From the NCBI GenBank assembly GCA_021771265.1, contig JAETPK010000024.1:1-43428 (forward strand): a stretch of 43,428 nt of DNA, given 5' to 3'. The position numbers were made by a program, and so were the translations under genes. Position 1 is the first letter of the stretch, and the number at the start of each line of letters is the position of its first letter. The DNA comes from Oscillospiraceae bacterium. Its GTDB lineage: Bacteria > Bacillota > Clostridia > Oscillospirales > Oscillospiraceae. Below the pieces are notes generated by a model. The model saw only the letters and a program-made list of their open reading frames with translations, was not told the DNA's origin and did not search any database. Shown here one piece after another: positions 31,940 through 40,643 of this stretch.

Positions 31940-32371
31940 TCAGGTTTTCGCATTGATTTTGGCACCGCACTTGGGGCAGGTGATGATGATCTTCCCCTTG
32001 CCCACCGGCACCCGGCAGATGGTCTTGCACTGCTTGCAGGTAAAATATTTGTGGTCCTTGTCGGCATGGCGTGCCTTGGCCCCCTGGCTCCGGTTCTTCA
32101 TACCCCAAATCCAGTTCAGATATTTGGTGTTCTCTCCCTGCCGCTTATAGAGCTTTTTGGAAAACATGCGGAAGAAGATGAGGATCATCAGCGGCCACAG
32201 CAGCAGCTCGCAGATCCTGGCTCCCACGCCCAGTTTCGCCAGGGAACACACCATCTGCACGATAAAAATGCCCAGATATACCCGCAGAAGCGCCACATTC
32301 AGCTGGTCCATGCCATTTCGTCCGTACATAAATCGGGCAAAGGCATTGCCGATCTTGCGGAAAATTCCCAT
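31940..32371 (-). CDS. Membrane protein with C-terminal zinc ribbon, function unknown
   Basis: 143 residues with two membrane segments (about 28-45, VALLRVYLGIFIVQMVCSLA, and 53-68, ELLLWPLMILIFFRMF). A basic region follows, then a C-terminal zinc ribbon CKQCKTICRVPVGKGKIIITCPKCG with two CxxC pairs. The tail is probably cytoplasmic and binds zinc. AAAGGAGT lies nine bases before the start. It precedes the GNAT gene by 56 bases on the same strand. I know no function for this arrangement. Confidence 0.82.
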   Translation of the reverse strand: MGIFRKIGNAFARFMYGRNGMDQLNVALLRVYLGIFIVQMVCSLAKLGVGARICELLLWPLMILIFFRMFSKKLYKRQGENTKYLNWIWGMKNRSQGAKARHADKDHKYFTCKQCKTICRVPVGKGKIIITCPKCGAKINAKT

Positions 32372-32502
32372 AACACAGGACTCCTTTTCCGGCGCGGAGG
32401 GACGCCGGTCAATTTTTCTCTTATTTTACTCTCCTTCCTTCCCGCAGACAACCAATTTGCGCTGAAATTTACAAATTGGTCATTTATTTGTTTTGTTCAA
32501 CG

Positions 32503-32511
32503 TGATATACT
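32503..32511 (+). promoter_or_regulatory. Possible htpG promoter (extended -10)
   Basis: TGATATACT is an extended -10 with TG one base ahead of TATACT. The best -35 at 17 bases (TTTATT, 32483-32488) is weak. I see no CIRCE element. Confidence 0.45.
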
Positions 32512-32553
32512 CAAGCCATTGTGAAAAAATAAATATAAGGAAGTGCATTTCAA

Positions 32554-34437
32554 ATGGCAAAAAAGCAATTCAAGGCGGAGTCCAAGCGGCTGCTGGACCT
32601 CATGATCAACTCCATTTACACCCACAAGGAGATCTTCCTGCGGGAGATCATCTCCAATGCCAGCGACGCCTGCGACAAGCTGTGCTATCAGGCCCTGACG
32701 GATGATTCCGTGGGTATGAGCCGCAAGGACTTCAAAATCGAGCTGAAGGTGGACAAGGATAACCGCCTCATCACGGTCAGCGACAACGGCATCGGCATGG
32801 ACAAGGAGGACCTGGAGAACAACCTGGGCGTCATCGCCTCTTCCGGCTCCTACCGCTTCAAGCAGGAGGTGGGGGATGACGCCAAGGACACCGACGTGAT
32901 CGGCCAATTCGGCGTAGGCTTCTACTCCGCCTTTATGGTGGCGGACCACATCACCGTGGTGACGAAGAAATATGGCAGCGACACCGCTTATATGTGGCAG
33001 TCCGCCGGCGCCGACGGCTACACCATCACCGAATGCGAAAAGACGTCAGTGGGCACCGACATCATCATGCACATCAAGCCCGACACCGAGGATGAGAAGT
33101 ACAGCGAATTCCTGGAGTCCTGGCGTCTCCAGGAGCTGGTGCGCAAATACTCCGACTATATCCGCTTCCCCATCCGCATGGAGGTCAGCAAGACCCGCAA
33201 AAAGGAGGGCACTCCTGACGACAAGCCGGAGTATGAGACCTACAATGAGGTGGAGACCCTCAATTCCATGGTGCCCATCTGGCAGCGGCGTAAGTCCAGC
33301 GTGAAGCCGGAGGAATACAACAAGTTCTACCGGGACAAGTTCCACGACTATGCCGATCCCCAGCGGGTCATCGCCGTGTCCGCTGAGGGCGCCGTCACCT
33401 ACAAGGCGCTGCTGTTCATCCCCGGCGCCACGCCTTTCGACTACTATACCAAGGAGTATGAGAAGGGCCTGCAGCTCTATTCCAACGGCGTGCTCATCAT
33501 GGACAAGTGCGCGGACCTGCTGCCGGAGCATTTCCGTTTCGTCCGGGGCGTTGTGGACTCTCCCGACCTGAGTCTGAATATCTCCCGGGAGCTTTTGCAG
33601 CATGACCGGCAGCTAAAGGTCATCGCCGCCAACCTGGAAAAGAAGATCAAAAGCGAGCTTGCCAAGCTGCTGAAGGAGGACCGGGAGGGCTATGAAACCT
33701 TCTGGAAAAACTTCGGCCGCCAGCTGAAGTACGGCGTGGTGGGCGAATACGGCGCCCACAAGGACCTGCTCCAGGACTTGCTGCTGTTCTACTCCTCCAC
33801 GGAGAAAAAGCCCGTCACCCTGGACGAATATGTCTCCCGGATGCAGGAGGACCAGAAATATATCTACTACGCCGCCGGCGAGAGCCTGGACAAAGTGGAC
33901 AAGCTCCCCCAGACAGAGCTGCTGCGGGACAAGGGCGTGGAGATCCTCTATTTCACCGAGGAGGTGGACGAGTTCTGCGCCCAGATCCTCCACGCGTATA
34001 AGGACAAGGAGTTCCGCTCCGTGCTGGACCAGGAGATCGAGGAGGGCGACGCCAAGCGGGCCGAGGAGGCCGCCGACGCCCACAAGGCCGCCTTTGACTT
34101 TGTGAAGGAGTCCCTGGGCGATGCCGTCAAGGAGGTAAAGGCCTCCGCCCGCCTCAAGTCCCATCCCGTCTGCCTCACCGCCGGGGAAGGCCTCAGCTTC
34201 GAGATGGAGAAGTACTTCCAGTCCGTCCAGCCGGACTCCGGCATCAAGGCGGACCGCATCCTGGAGCTGAATGTGGAGCACCCCGCCTTCCAGGCCCTGG
34301 AGACCGCTGTTACCGCCGACCCGGAGAAGGCGAAAAAATACGCAAAGCTCCTGTACAACCAGGCGCTGCTCATCGCGGGCCTGCCGCTGGAGGACCCCTC
34401 CGGCTACACCGACCTGGTGTGTGAGCTGATGAAGTGA
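32554..34437 (+). CDS. htpG: Molecular chaperone HtpG (Hsp90)
   Basis: An ATP-dependent cytoplasmic homodimeric chaperone. 627 residues, full length. The N-terminal GHKL ATPase domain has FLREIISNASDACDKL (about 28-43, Glu and Asn for Mg-ATP), DNGIGMDKEDL, and the lid GQFGVGFYSAFMVAD. The middle domain (about 220-490) includes LPEHFRFVRGVVDSPDLSLNISRELLQHDRQLKVI with the catalytic arginine. A C-terminal dimerisation domain follows. AAGGAAGTG precedes the start. A shared terminator separates it from the convergent DUF3810 gene. Confidence 0.97.
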   Translation: MAKKQFKAESKRLLDLMINSIYTHKEIFLREIISNASDACDKLCYQALTDDSVGMSRKDFKIELKVDKDNRLITVSDNGIGMDKEDLENNLGVIASSGSYRFKQEVGDDAKDTDVIGQFGVGFYSAFMVADHITVVTKKYGSDTAYMWQSAGADGYTITECEKTSVGTDIIMHIKPDTEDEKYSEFLESWRLQELVRKYSDYIRFPIRMEVSKTRKKEGTPDDKPEYETYNEVETLNSMVPIWQRRKSSVKPEEYNKFYRDKFHDYADPQRVIAVSAEGAVTYKALLFIPGATPFDYYTKEYEKGLQLYSNGVLIMDKCADLLPEHFRFVRGVVDSPDLSLNISRELLQHDRQLKVIAANLEKKIKSELAKLLKEDREGYETFWKNFGRQLKYGVVGEYGAHKDLLQDLLLFYSSTEKKPVTLDEYVSRMQEDQKYIYYAAGESLDKVDKLPQTELLRDKGVEILYFTEEVDEFCAQILHAYKDKEFRSVLDQEIEEGDAKRAEEAADAHKAAFDFVKESLGDAVKEVKASARLKSHPVCLTAGEGLSFEMEKYFQSVQPDSGIKADRILELNVEHPAFQALETAVTADPEKAKKYAKLLYNQALLIAGLPLEDPSGYTDLVCELMK

Positions 34438-34438
34438 T

Positions 34439-34472
34439 AAAAAAATGAGCCGCTTTCGCGGCTCATTTTTTT
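34439..34472. terminator. Bidirectional terminator between htpG and the DUF3810 gene
   Basis: Perfect 15-bp stem AAAAAAATGAGCCGC (34439-34453) / GCGGCTCATTTTTTT (34458-34472) around TTTC. The A and T runs suit both directions, and it begins two bases after the htpG stop and overlaps the stop codon of the opposite gene. Confidence 0.88.
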
Positions 34473-35568
34473 ATATCCGGTCTTTGTAATACGTCACCAG
34501 CAGGTCCGCCACGGTGCCGTAGGACTGGAGCCCCAGCTCCTGGCCATAGCCCTTCAAGAAGCTGTCGTACACCCGGTTGGAGACCTTCTGGGGCGCCTTG
34601 TCCTCAAACTGGTCCCAGTACTCGTTCTGATACCGCAGGTCCGCCTGCACCGTCTCCGGCAGGGCATTGCGAATGGCCCAGTAGGTATCCGGGTCCGCCC
34701 GGTACAGGGCATTGCCCAGGTAGATGTATCCGGACAGCCAACCGGAATAGGCATACGCCTTATCGCCGCAGGTGGTGGCGGCCAGGATGGCCAGGAAGTT
34801 GCACTCCTGCTCTGAGGTGATGCCCCGCTGGTGGGCCAGCTCATGGGCCACCGTGGCAGGCAGCATACTGGCGGGGGAATCGACGTTCACATTGGATTCT
34901 CCCGTAAACGGGCAGTAGATGCCGGTGAAGTCCAGGGCGCTGAGGAAGCGCGAAAAGTATACCGGCTTGACACCTGTGTCCTCAAAGGCCAGGAAGGGAT
35001 ATTCCGCCTCCAGGGCGTCATAGGCGTGGACGCTGTTTTCCAGGATGGTCCGCCGGTCCTCCGCGAACACACCGTCCTCATCCCGGGCCACACCGTCCGC
35101 TACGGCCGACACTTGCTGCGCAAAGTACGCCGTCACCGTCTTCAGGTCCTCCAGCGCCACTGGCTGGGCGTACAAGCCGGATTTTTCCTGAAAGCCGTCA
35201 GCATAGCTGTCAATGCCCAGCAGGAAGCAAAAGCCCACGTAGATGGCGACGCCCACGCACACCGCGCCCAGCAGGGCGCCGTAAGCCCGCCGCAGAGCCC
35301 CCCGGCCCCGGTGCCGTACCACGGCGATGACGCTCCAGGCCAGATACCCGGCGGCCAGCACCGCCAGAAGCACGCACAGCGCCTCCGCCACGGAGAAGTC
35401 CACCCGGTAGCACACCTTGCCGATGGCCCGGCGCAAAGGCGCCGTCACATGGGCCGCCAGGGCGTTCATCCACACCCGGTTGCCTCTGCAAAGCCAATAG
35501 GCTGCCAGCAGACAAAGGTCCGCCAGCAGCCAGATATGGAGTTTTTTATAGGTTTTCAAAAGCTTCAT
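34471..35568 (-). CDS. DUF3810-family membrane zinc metalloprotease-like protein
   Basis: 365 residues. Three N-terminal membrane segments lie within about residues 10-125, followed by a large domain with the zinc-protease motif VAHELAHQRG (HExxH; near 238-247) and a downstream glutamate in EQECNFLA, a gluzincin-like set. SNVNVDSPASMLPATVAHE leads into it. It is probably membrane-anchored with an outward-facing catalytic domain, though the substrate is unknown. The start (MKLLKTYKK) lies four bases after the last ABC transporter gene, and its ribosome site GGAG is inside that gene, so it belongs to the peptide importer operon. Confidence 0.88.
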   Translation of the reverse strand: MKLLKTYKKLHIWLLADLCLLAAYWLCRGNRVWMNALAAHVTAPLRRAIGKVCYRVDFSVAEALCVLLAVLAAGYLAWSVIAVVRHRGRGALRRAYGALLGAVCVGVAIYVGFCFLLGIDSYADGFQEKSGLYAQPVALEDLKTVTAYFAQQVSAVADGVARDEDGVFAEDRRTILENSVHAYDALEAEYPFLAFEDTGVKPVYFSRFLSALDFTGIYCPFTGESNVNVDSPASMLPATVAHELAHQRGITSEQECNFLAILAATTCGDKAYAYSGWLSGYIYLGNALYRADPDTYWAIRNALPETVQADLRYQNEYWDQFEDKAPQKVSNRVYDSFLKGYGQELGLQSYGTVADLLVTYYKDRI

Positions 35569-35572
35569 GGCC

Positions 35573-36307
35573 TTACTCCGCGGCGGCAAGCAGCTGCCGG
35601 GTATACTCCTCCCGGGGATGGTCAAAAATGTCGTCCACTGTGCCGTGCTCCACGATGCGGCCCTGCTTCATCACCAGCACCCGGTCGCACAGCTGGTACA
35701 CCACGTTCAGATCATGGGAGATGAACAGATAGCTCAGGTCCAGCTCCTGCCGCAGCTGCCGCAGCAGCTTTAGGATCTGGGCCTGGATGGTCACATCCAG
35801 AGCGCTGACCGGCTCATCGGCAATGAGGAACCGGGGCCGCTGGATAAGGGCCGTGGCAATGGACACCCGCTGGCGCTGGCCGCCGGAGAGCTCCGCCGGC
35901 TTGGAGCGCAGGCATTCCTCCGGCAGCTCCACCAGAGCCAGCATCTCCCGCACCCGCCGCTGCCGCTCCGCTGCGTCGTACTTGCCGTAAATGCGCAGCG
36001 GCTCCTCCAGGCTCCACTCCACCGTATAGGCGGGATTCAGGGAGCTGTACGGGTCCTGGAAGATCATCTGGGGCCGCTTTGTGTAGTGGATGACCTCTCC
36101 CCGGTCCGGCCGCACCATGCCCAAAATGGTCCTGGCCAGGGTGGACTTGCCGGTGCCGGACTCACCCACCAGGCCCAAGATCTCCCCGTGGCGGACATCA
36201 AAGGACACATCGTGAAGGACCTCTTGATACGCGCCCTTCCGGAAGGGGCCGCCCTCCCGGTAGCCGCTGGTCACATGGCGCAGGGAAAGCACCAATTCGT
36301 CGTTCAT
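35573..36307 (-). CDS. oppF: Oligopeptide/dipeptide ABC transporter ATP-binding protein (OppF/DppF type)
   Basis: 244 residues. Walker A is [15 protein letters not shown] (about 45-59), Q-loop [13 protein letters not shown] (near 79), signature [15 protein letters not shown] (near 140), Walker [15 protein letters not shown], and the H-loop is in [10 protein letters not shown]. It is shorter than typical OppF (~310), ending soon after the core without the C-terminal peptide-transporter extension. It powers the importer with the preceding ATPase. Its start overlaps that gene by four bases. The substrate class is inferred from family. Confidence 0.92.
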   Translation of the reverse strand: MNDELVLSLRHVTSGYREGGPFRKGAYQEVLHDVSFDVRHGEILGLVGESGTGKSTLARTILGMVRPDRGEVIHYTKRPQMIFQDPYSSLNPAYTVEWSLEEPLRIYGKYDAAERQRRVREMLALVELPEECLRSKPAELSGGQRQRVSIATALIQRPRFLIADEPVSALDVTIQAQILKLLRQLRQELDLSYLFISHDLNVVYQLCDRVLVMKQGRIVEHGTVDDIFDHPREEYTRQLLAAAE

Positions 36308-37095
36308 GGGCGCTCCTCCTTCCGCGTCCGGGTGGGTATGGCGGCAATGAGCCGCTGGGTATAGGGATGTTGGGGGTGGTAGAACACCTGTCCGGCCGCA
36401 CCCGCCTCCACCAGCGCTCCCCGCTGCATGACCGCCACCCGCGTGCAGAGTTTGCGCACCACGTTCAGATTGTGGGAAATGAACAGCATGGAAATGCCGG
36501 ATTCCCGGTTCAGCTTTTTCAAAAGTTCCAGGATCTGCGCCTGGATGGTCACATCCAGGGCAGTGGTAGGCTCGTCCAGCAGCAGGAGCTTCGGCCGGAT
36601 GATGATGGCCGCGGCGATCATGGCCCGCTGGAGCATGCCGCCGGAGAGCTCATGGGGATATTTGTCGTAAACGCCCTCCGGGTCCGGCAGCTCCACCGCC
36701 GTCAGGGCTTCCAGCGCCATGCGGCGCCGCTCCCGGGGCGGTGTGTCACTGTGGAGACACAGCACCTCCTCCACCTGGCGGCCGATCTTCATCAGAGGGT
36801 CCATGGAACTCATGGGCTCCTGAAACACCACGCCGATGTCCTTGCCCTGGACCTTCCGCAAAAGCGCCCGGTCCGCGTGGAGCAGGTCCGTGCCGTCCAG
36901 CAGGATCTCGCCGGAGTAGTCACACTGCTTTCTGGGCAGCAACCCCGCGATGCTCATGGCGGTGACGGATTTGCCGGAGCCGGACTCGCCCACCAGGCCC
37001 AGGATCTCACCGTCCCGGATGGTAAAGCTGACGCCGCCCACGGCCTCCCGGTCCCGGGAGTGGAATCGCACATGTAAGTCTTTGACCTCCAGCAT
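36304..37095 (-). CDS. oppD: Oligopeptide/dipeptide ABC transporter ATP-binding protein (OppD/DppD type)
   Basis: 263 residues, starting [24 protein letters not shown]. Walker A is [16 protein letters not shown]-loop [13 protein letters not shown], signature [14 protein letters not shown], Walker [14 protein letters not shown], and H-loop FISHNLNVV. The C-terminal [17 protein letters not shown] is the peptide-transporter signature. The start at 37095 overlaps the preceding permease stop as TGATG. A longer frame to 37182 would lie inside that permease. Confidence 0.93.
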   Translation of the reverse strand: MLEVKDLHVRFHSRDREAVGGVSFTIRDGEILGLVGESGSGKSVTAMSIAGLLPRKQCDYSGEILLDGTDLLHADRALLRKVQGKDIGVVFQEPMSSMDPLMKIGRQVEEVLCLHSDTPPRERRRMALEALTAVELPDPEGVYDKYPHELSGGMLQRAMIAAAIIIRPKLLLLDEPTTALDVTIQAQILELLKKLNRESGISMLFISHNLNVVRKLCTRVAVMQRGALVEAGAAGQVFYHPQHPYTQRLIAAIPTRTRKEERP

Positions 37096-37904
37096 CAGTC
37101 CACCTCCCTGCCCCGGCGCTGCAAGCCCTCGCCGATCAATCCCACACCGAACACCAGCAAAATAATGGTGGCGCCTGTGCACACCGCGTACCAGGGGGCG
37201 GCGGTGAACATGCTCTGGGCCTCAGAGAGCATGTAGCCCAGGGAGGCGTCCGGGGGCGTGACGCCGATGCCCAGATAGCTCATGGAGGCCTCCGCCAGCA
37301 CGGCGTTGTTGAAGCCGATGGTGATGGCCGGCAGCAGCACCTGGATGGTATTGGGCAGAATGTGCACCATCAGGATGCGGCCGCTGCCCGCCCCCATGAG
37401 CCGGGCGCTTTTCACATAGTTCACATCCCGGAGAGACGCGAAGGCCGTCCGGGTGACCCGGGCAAAGCTGGGAATGAACACGATTCCCAGCGCCAGCACC
37501 ACATTGTATTTATTGCCGGGGCCCAGCACGCTGATGATGACCAGGGCCAGCAGAATGCTGGGGAAGGCGGTGAGGGCATCGTTGAGGCGCATGAGGACCT
37601 CGTCCACCACGCCGCCGAAATAGCCGGTGAGGGCGCCGATGATGGTGCCGCACACAGCGCCGATGGCCACCACGGCCGCGGCGATGGCGAAGGTCGTCCC
37701 CGCGCCCTTCAGCACCCGGCTGAAAATGTCCCGGCCGAAGTTGTCGGTGCCCATGAGGTTGTGGAGGGTGGGACCGGACAGCTTGGGTCCCGCCATCATG
37801 GCGGAGGGGTCGTAGGGCGTCCAGAAATAGCCCGCCACGATCAAAAGCGTCATAAAGCCCGTCAGCAAAAGGCCTGCTTTCAGGTATCCGTTCATCCGTT
37901 TCAT
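37095..37904 (-). CDS. oppC: Oligopeptide/dipeptide ABC transporter permease (OppC/DppC type)
   Basis: 269 residues with about six membrane helices. The N-terminal [21 protein letters not shown] is the DppC/OppC hallmark. The EAA loop is present as [34 protein letters not shown], which contacts the ATPases. The final [27 protein letters not shown] is typical. It forms the membrane channel with the following-strand partner permease, whose 3' end its start overlaps by four bases. Confidence 0.94.
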   Translation of the reverse strand: MKRMNGYLKAGLLLTGFMTLLIVAGYFWTPYDPSAMMAGPKLSGPTLHNLMGTDNFGRDIFSRVLKGAGTTFAIAAAVVAIGAVCGTIIGALTGYFGGVVDEVLMRLNDALTAFPSILLALVIISVLGPGNKYNVVLALGIVFIPSFARVTRTAFASLRDVNYVKSARLMGAGSGRILMVHILPNTIQVLLPAITIGFNNAVLAEASMSYLGIGVTPPDASLGYMLSEAQSMFTAAPWYAVCTGATIILLVFGVGLIGEGLQRRGREVD

Positions 37905-38851
37905 GCGTCACCTCCCAGCCGCAGGCGGGGGTCGATCCGCTGGTTGATGAGGTCTGCCACGGTGCCCGCCAGCACCACCCAAAAGGCCAGGATCACCACA
38001 ATGGCCTGGACCACCGGATAGTCCCGGTTGGAGATGGAGGCCACCAGCAGCCGCCCCAGGCCCGGGATGGCGAACACCTGCTCCACCACGATGCTGCCCG
38101 CCACGATCTCCGCCATGGTCTGGGCCAGAAACGTGACCACCGGCACCAGGGCGTTTTTCAGCACGTGGCGGTACAGCACGCCGGAGCGGTCATTGCCCCG
38201 GGAGATAGCGGTGCGGACATAGTCCTTTTGCATCTCCCCCAGGACCGTGCTGCGCAGCATCCGCACCGTCATGGCCACCCGGGGGATGGCGATAGAGATG
38301 GCCGCAAAGAACAGGTATTTCACGGCGCCGGGCAGGTCGGTCCCCAGATTCGGGAATTTTCCGTGGGTAAACCACCGCAAAACAGTGCTGAACAGCCAGG
38401 TCAGCAAAATGCCGGTAAAGAACGGCGGCACTGCCATACAAAACTGGTTCAGGGCCGTGCTCACGCCGTCCAGACGTCCCCCCGCCCGGCGGGCGGAGCG
38501 AACGCCCAGGGGAATGGACACCGCCGCAATGAGCAGAAAGCTCAAAATACTTAGCCATAGCGTCACCAATACCTTGGGGGCGATGAGCTCCCACACCGGC
38601 TGCTTATAGCTGAGGGAGGTGCCCAGGTCTCCGGTGAAAAAGCCCAGCAGCCACTCCCCGTAGCGCACCAGCAAGGGGCGGTCCAGGCCCATTTCCTTTT
38701 CCAGGGCCGCCACCTTCTCCGGCGTGGCCTGGGTGCCCAACATGATCTCAGCGGCGCTGCCGGAGATCAGTGAAAAGGCCGCAAACGCCAAAAAGGAGAC
38801 GATGACCATGGTCAGCAGCAGCATGGCAATGCGCTTGGCCGCGTATTTCAT
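37901..38851 (-). CDS. oppB: Oligopeptide/dipeptide ABC transporter permease (OppB/DppB type)
   Basis: 316 residues with about six membrane helices, opening MKYAAKRIAMLLLTMVIVSFLAFAAFSLI. The DppB signature GDLGTSLSYKQPVWELI lies near 80, and the EAA loop RTAISRGNDRSGVLYRHVLKNALVPVVT near 210. Three ATGs are clustered (38860, 38857, 38851); 38851 is preferred because AAAGGGG then lies about nine bases ahead. It lies about 50 bases after the substrate-binding protein gene. Confidence 0.93.
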   Translation of the reverse strand: MKYAAKRIAMLLLTMVIVSFLAFAAFSLISGSAAEIMLGTQATPEKVAALEKEMGLDRPLLVRYGEWLLGFFTGDLGTSLSYKQPVWELIAPKVLVTLWLSILSFLLIAAVSIPLGVRSARRAGGRLDGVSTALNQFCMAVPPFFTGILLTWLFSTVLRWFTHGKFPNLGTDLPGAVKYLFFAAISIAIPRVAMTVRMLRSTVLGEMQKDYVRTAISRGNDRSGVLYRHVLKNALVPVVTFLAQTMAEIVAGSIVVEQVFAIPGLGRLLVASISNRDYPVVQAIVVILAFWVVLAGTVADLINQRIDPRLRLGGDA

Positions 38852-38902
38852 GGTCATCATCCCCTTTCCGGGTAAGCGGCAAAGCATTTGCCGCGTTTCA
38901 TA

Positions 38903-40450
38903 TTATTCGGCGTACCGGACCGTGGACAGATCCAGCACGTAGATGGGATAGAAGGTCACGCCCTCCAGCCCCTGCCGCACGGCCACCAGGTCCGCCAGGT
39001 CCTGGATGTAGACGTTGGCGGCGTTGACCGTCAGGTTTTCCAGCATCTGCTTGTAGATGGCGGTCTGCTCCGCGTCATCGTAACTGGCCAGCGCTGCGGC
39101 AAACAGCTTGTCGTATTCCGCGTTATTGTAGTTGATAAAGTTGTTGCCGGCGGTGGAGCTGAACCGTTCCAGCAGAGCCCGGGCCGTCATGTTGGAGGCA
39201 TCCACGCCCACCACGGTGGACTGGAACTGGCGGCCGGCGTACACATCGGACAGCCAGGTGCCCCACTCCACCAGCTGGATCTCGGCGGTGACGCCGATCT
39301 CCTTCAACTGCTCCACGATCACCTGGGCGGTGTCAATGTGGGGCTGGTAGTTGGAGGGAACGGTAATGGTCATGGAGAAGCCGTCAGGATAACCGGCCTC
39401 CGCCAGGAGGCTCTTGGCCTTCTCCACGTCCTTGGTATAATAATTGATGAGGTCCTCATCAAAATATTTGCCGAAGGCGGGGTACATGCTGGAGCCGATG
39501 GGGCTGCCGTAGCCATCGAAGGCCAGGTCGATGATGCCCTGCTTGTCCACGGCGTAGCACAAAGCCTGCCGGACCCGCACGTCATCAAAAGGCTTTTCCC
39601 CGTTGTTCAGATACAGGGCCTGCACCAGGTTCATGGTGCCCTCGGCCACGTAGAAATCGTCGCCCAGTTGGGCCACCTGAGTGCTGGTCAGGTGGGAGCA
39701 CAGGTCGATGGCGCCGCTTTGAAGGCTCATGACAAGGCTGTCGGCATTCTCTATGATCTTGAAGGTCACCTTGTCCAGATACGCGGGGGTGCCCCAATAT
39801 TCGTCAAACTTCTCCAGGACGATATTGTCCTGGGCGGCCCGGGAGACGAACTTGAACGGGCCGGTGCCCACGGGGGCGGTATCCTGCTGGTCATAATCGG
39901 CGGGCAGGATGGCGGTGGTCATATAGGAAATGAATTCGTTGCTGGGCTCGGAAATGGTGATGGCGACTGTGCGCGCATCCACGGCCTCTACCGACTGGAT
40001 AACAGAAAACGCCTCCACCAGCGGAGTCCCATCCGTGGTGTCGGCGCAGCGGTTGATGGAATATACAACATCCTCCGCCGTTACTTCGTCACCGTTATGG
40101 AACTTCACGCCTTCCCGCAGGGTAAAGGTGTAAGTCAGCCGATCCTCGGAAACGGTATAGCTTTCAGCAACAGCAGGGGTCAGATCTCCCGTAGAAGTGG
40201 GCTTCATCAAGCCCTCGAACACATTGAACATGACTTCCTTGGTTCCTGCCGCCACCGCCAGGTGAGGGTCAAGACTGTCGTCCAGGTCCTGCGCGATACC
40301 CACTGTGATCTCGTTGGCCACCGCGCCGGTAGAGCCGCCTTGTGTCTGTCCGTCTTCCGGGGTCTTCTCTGTGCTGCTGCCTCCGCAACCGGTGAGTGCG
40401 GCGCACAGGAGACTGGCCAGAAGAAGGAATGCCATCAGTTTCTTCTTCAT
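38903..40450 (-). CDS. oppA: Peptide ABC transporter substrate-binding lipoprotein
   Basis: 515 residues, a solute-binding protein of family 5 (SBP_bac_5). The signal peptide MKKKLMAFLLLASLLCAALTGC has a lipobox (LTGC, Cys22), so it is a membrane-anchored lipoprotein, followed by a GGSSTEKTPEDG linker. FNVFEGLMKP, RLTYTFTLREGVKFHNGDEVTAEDVVYSINR and VRQALCYAVDKQGI are family landmarks. It binds peptides or related solutes outside the cell and passes them to OppBC. First gene of the operon, with a promoter and a 5' hairpin upstream. The exact ligand is not predictable. Confidence 0.94.
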   Translation of the reverse strand: MKKKLMAFLLLASLLCAALTGCGGSSTEKTPEDGQTQGGSTGAVANEITVGIAQDLDDSLDPHLAVAAGTKEVMFNVFEGLMKPTSTGDLTPAVAESYTVSEDRLTYTFTLREGVKFHNGDEVTAEDVVYSINRCADTTDGTPLVEAFSVIQSVEAVDARTVAITISEPSNEFISYMTTAILPADYDQQDTAPVGTGPFKFVSRAAQDNIVLEKFDEYWGTPAYLDKVTFKIIENADSLVMSLQSGAIDLCSHLTSTQVAQLGDDFYVAEGTMNLVQALYLNNGEKPFDDVRVRQALCYAVDKQGIIDLAFDGYGSPIGSSMYPAFGKYFDEDLINYYTKDVEKAKSLLAEAGYPDGFSMTITVPSNYQPHIDTAQVIVEQLKEIGVTAEIQLVEWGTWLSDVYAGRQFQSTVVGVDASNMTARALLERFSSTAGNNFINYNNAEYDKLFAAALASYDDAEQTAIYKQMLENLTVNAANVYIQDLADLVAVRQGLEGVTFYPIYVLDLSTVRYAE

Positions 40451-40549
40451 CTTGGTCTCTCCTTTTCATCACTGCCTCTTTGAGGTCAGTGTTGGGCGGA
40501 AGCTGTCCGCCCTGACAGAAATGATCGGCTCTATTCAATTGTATAAGGA

Positions 40550-40595
40550 GCCTTGCGGAGCAGTCGTTATTTTTATAACAAGCGCCTCGCAAGGC
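40550..40595 (-). other. Stem-loop at the predicted 5' end of the opp mRNA
   Basis: GCCTTGC (40550-40556) with a following GAG pairs with CTC-GCAAGGC (40586-40595), enclosing a second stem GTTAT/ATAAC. The promoter places the transcript start at about 40592, at the foot of this hairpin. It may protect the mRNA or act as a binding site. There is no T-run, so it is not an obvious terminator. Confidence 0.55.
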
Positions 40596-40598
40596 TGT

Positions 40599-40627
40599 AT
40601 TGTACACGATAGTATGGCGGATTGCAA
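40599..40627 (-). promoter_or_regulatory. Promoter of the opp operon
   Basis: On the minus strand TTGCAA (40622-40627) and TACAAT (40599-40604) with a 17-base spacer. Confidence 0.65.
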
Positions 40628-40643
40628 GAGCTTTTCGCAAAAT

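Noticed and set aside
32372-32553. Search for a CIRCE heat-shock operator before htpG
   Set aside because: No inverted repeat of that kind was seen; only an extended -10 stands out.
38888-40483. 531-codon plus-strand frame opposite oppA, and similar ones at 8463-10124 and 10640-12184
   Set aside because: All mirror conserved genes, have no ribosome site or family match, and are explained by high GC.
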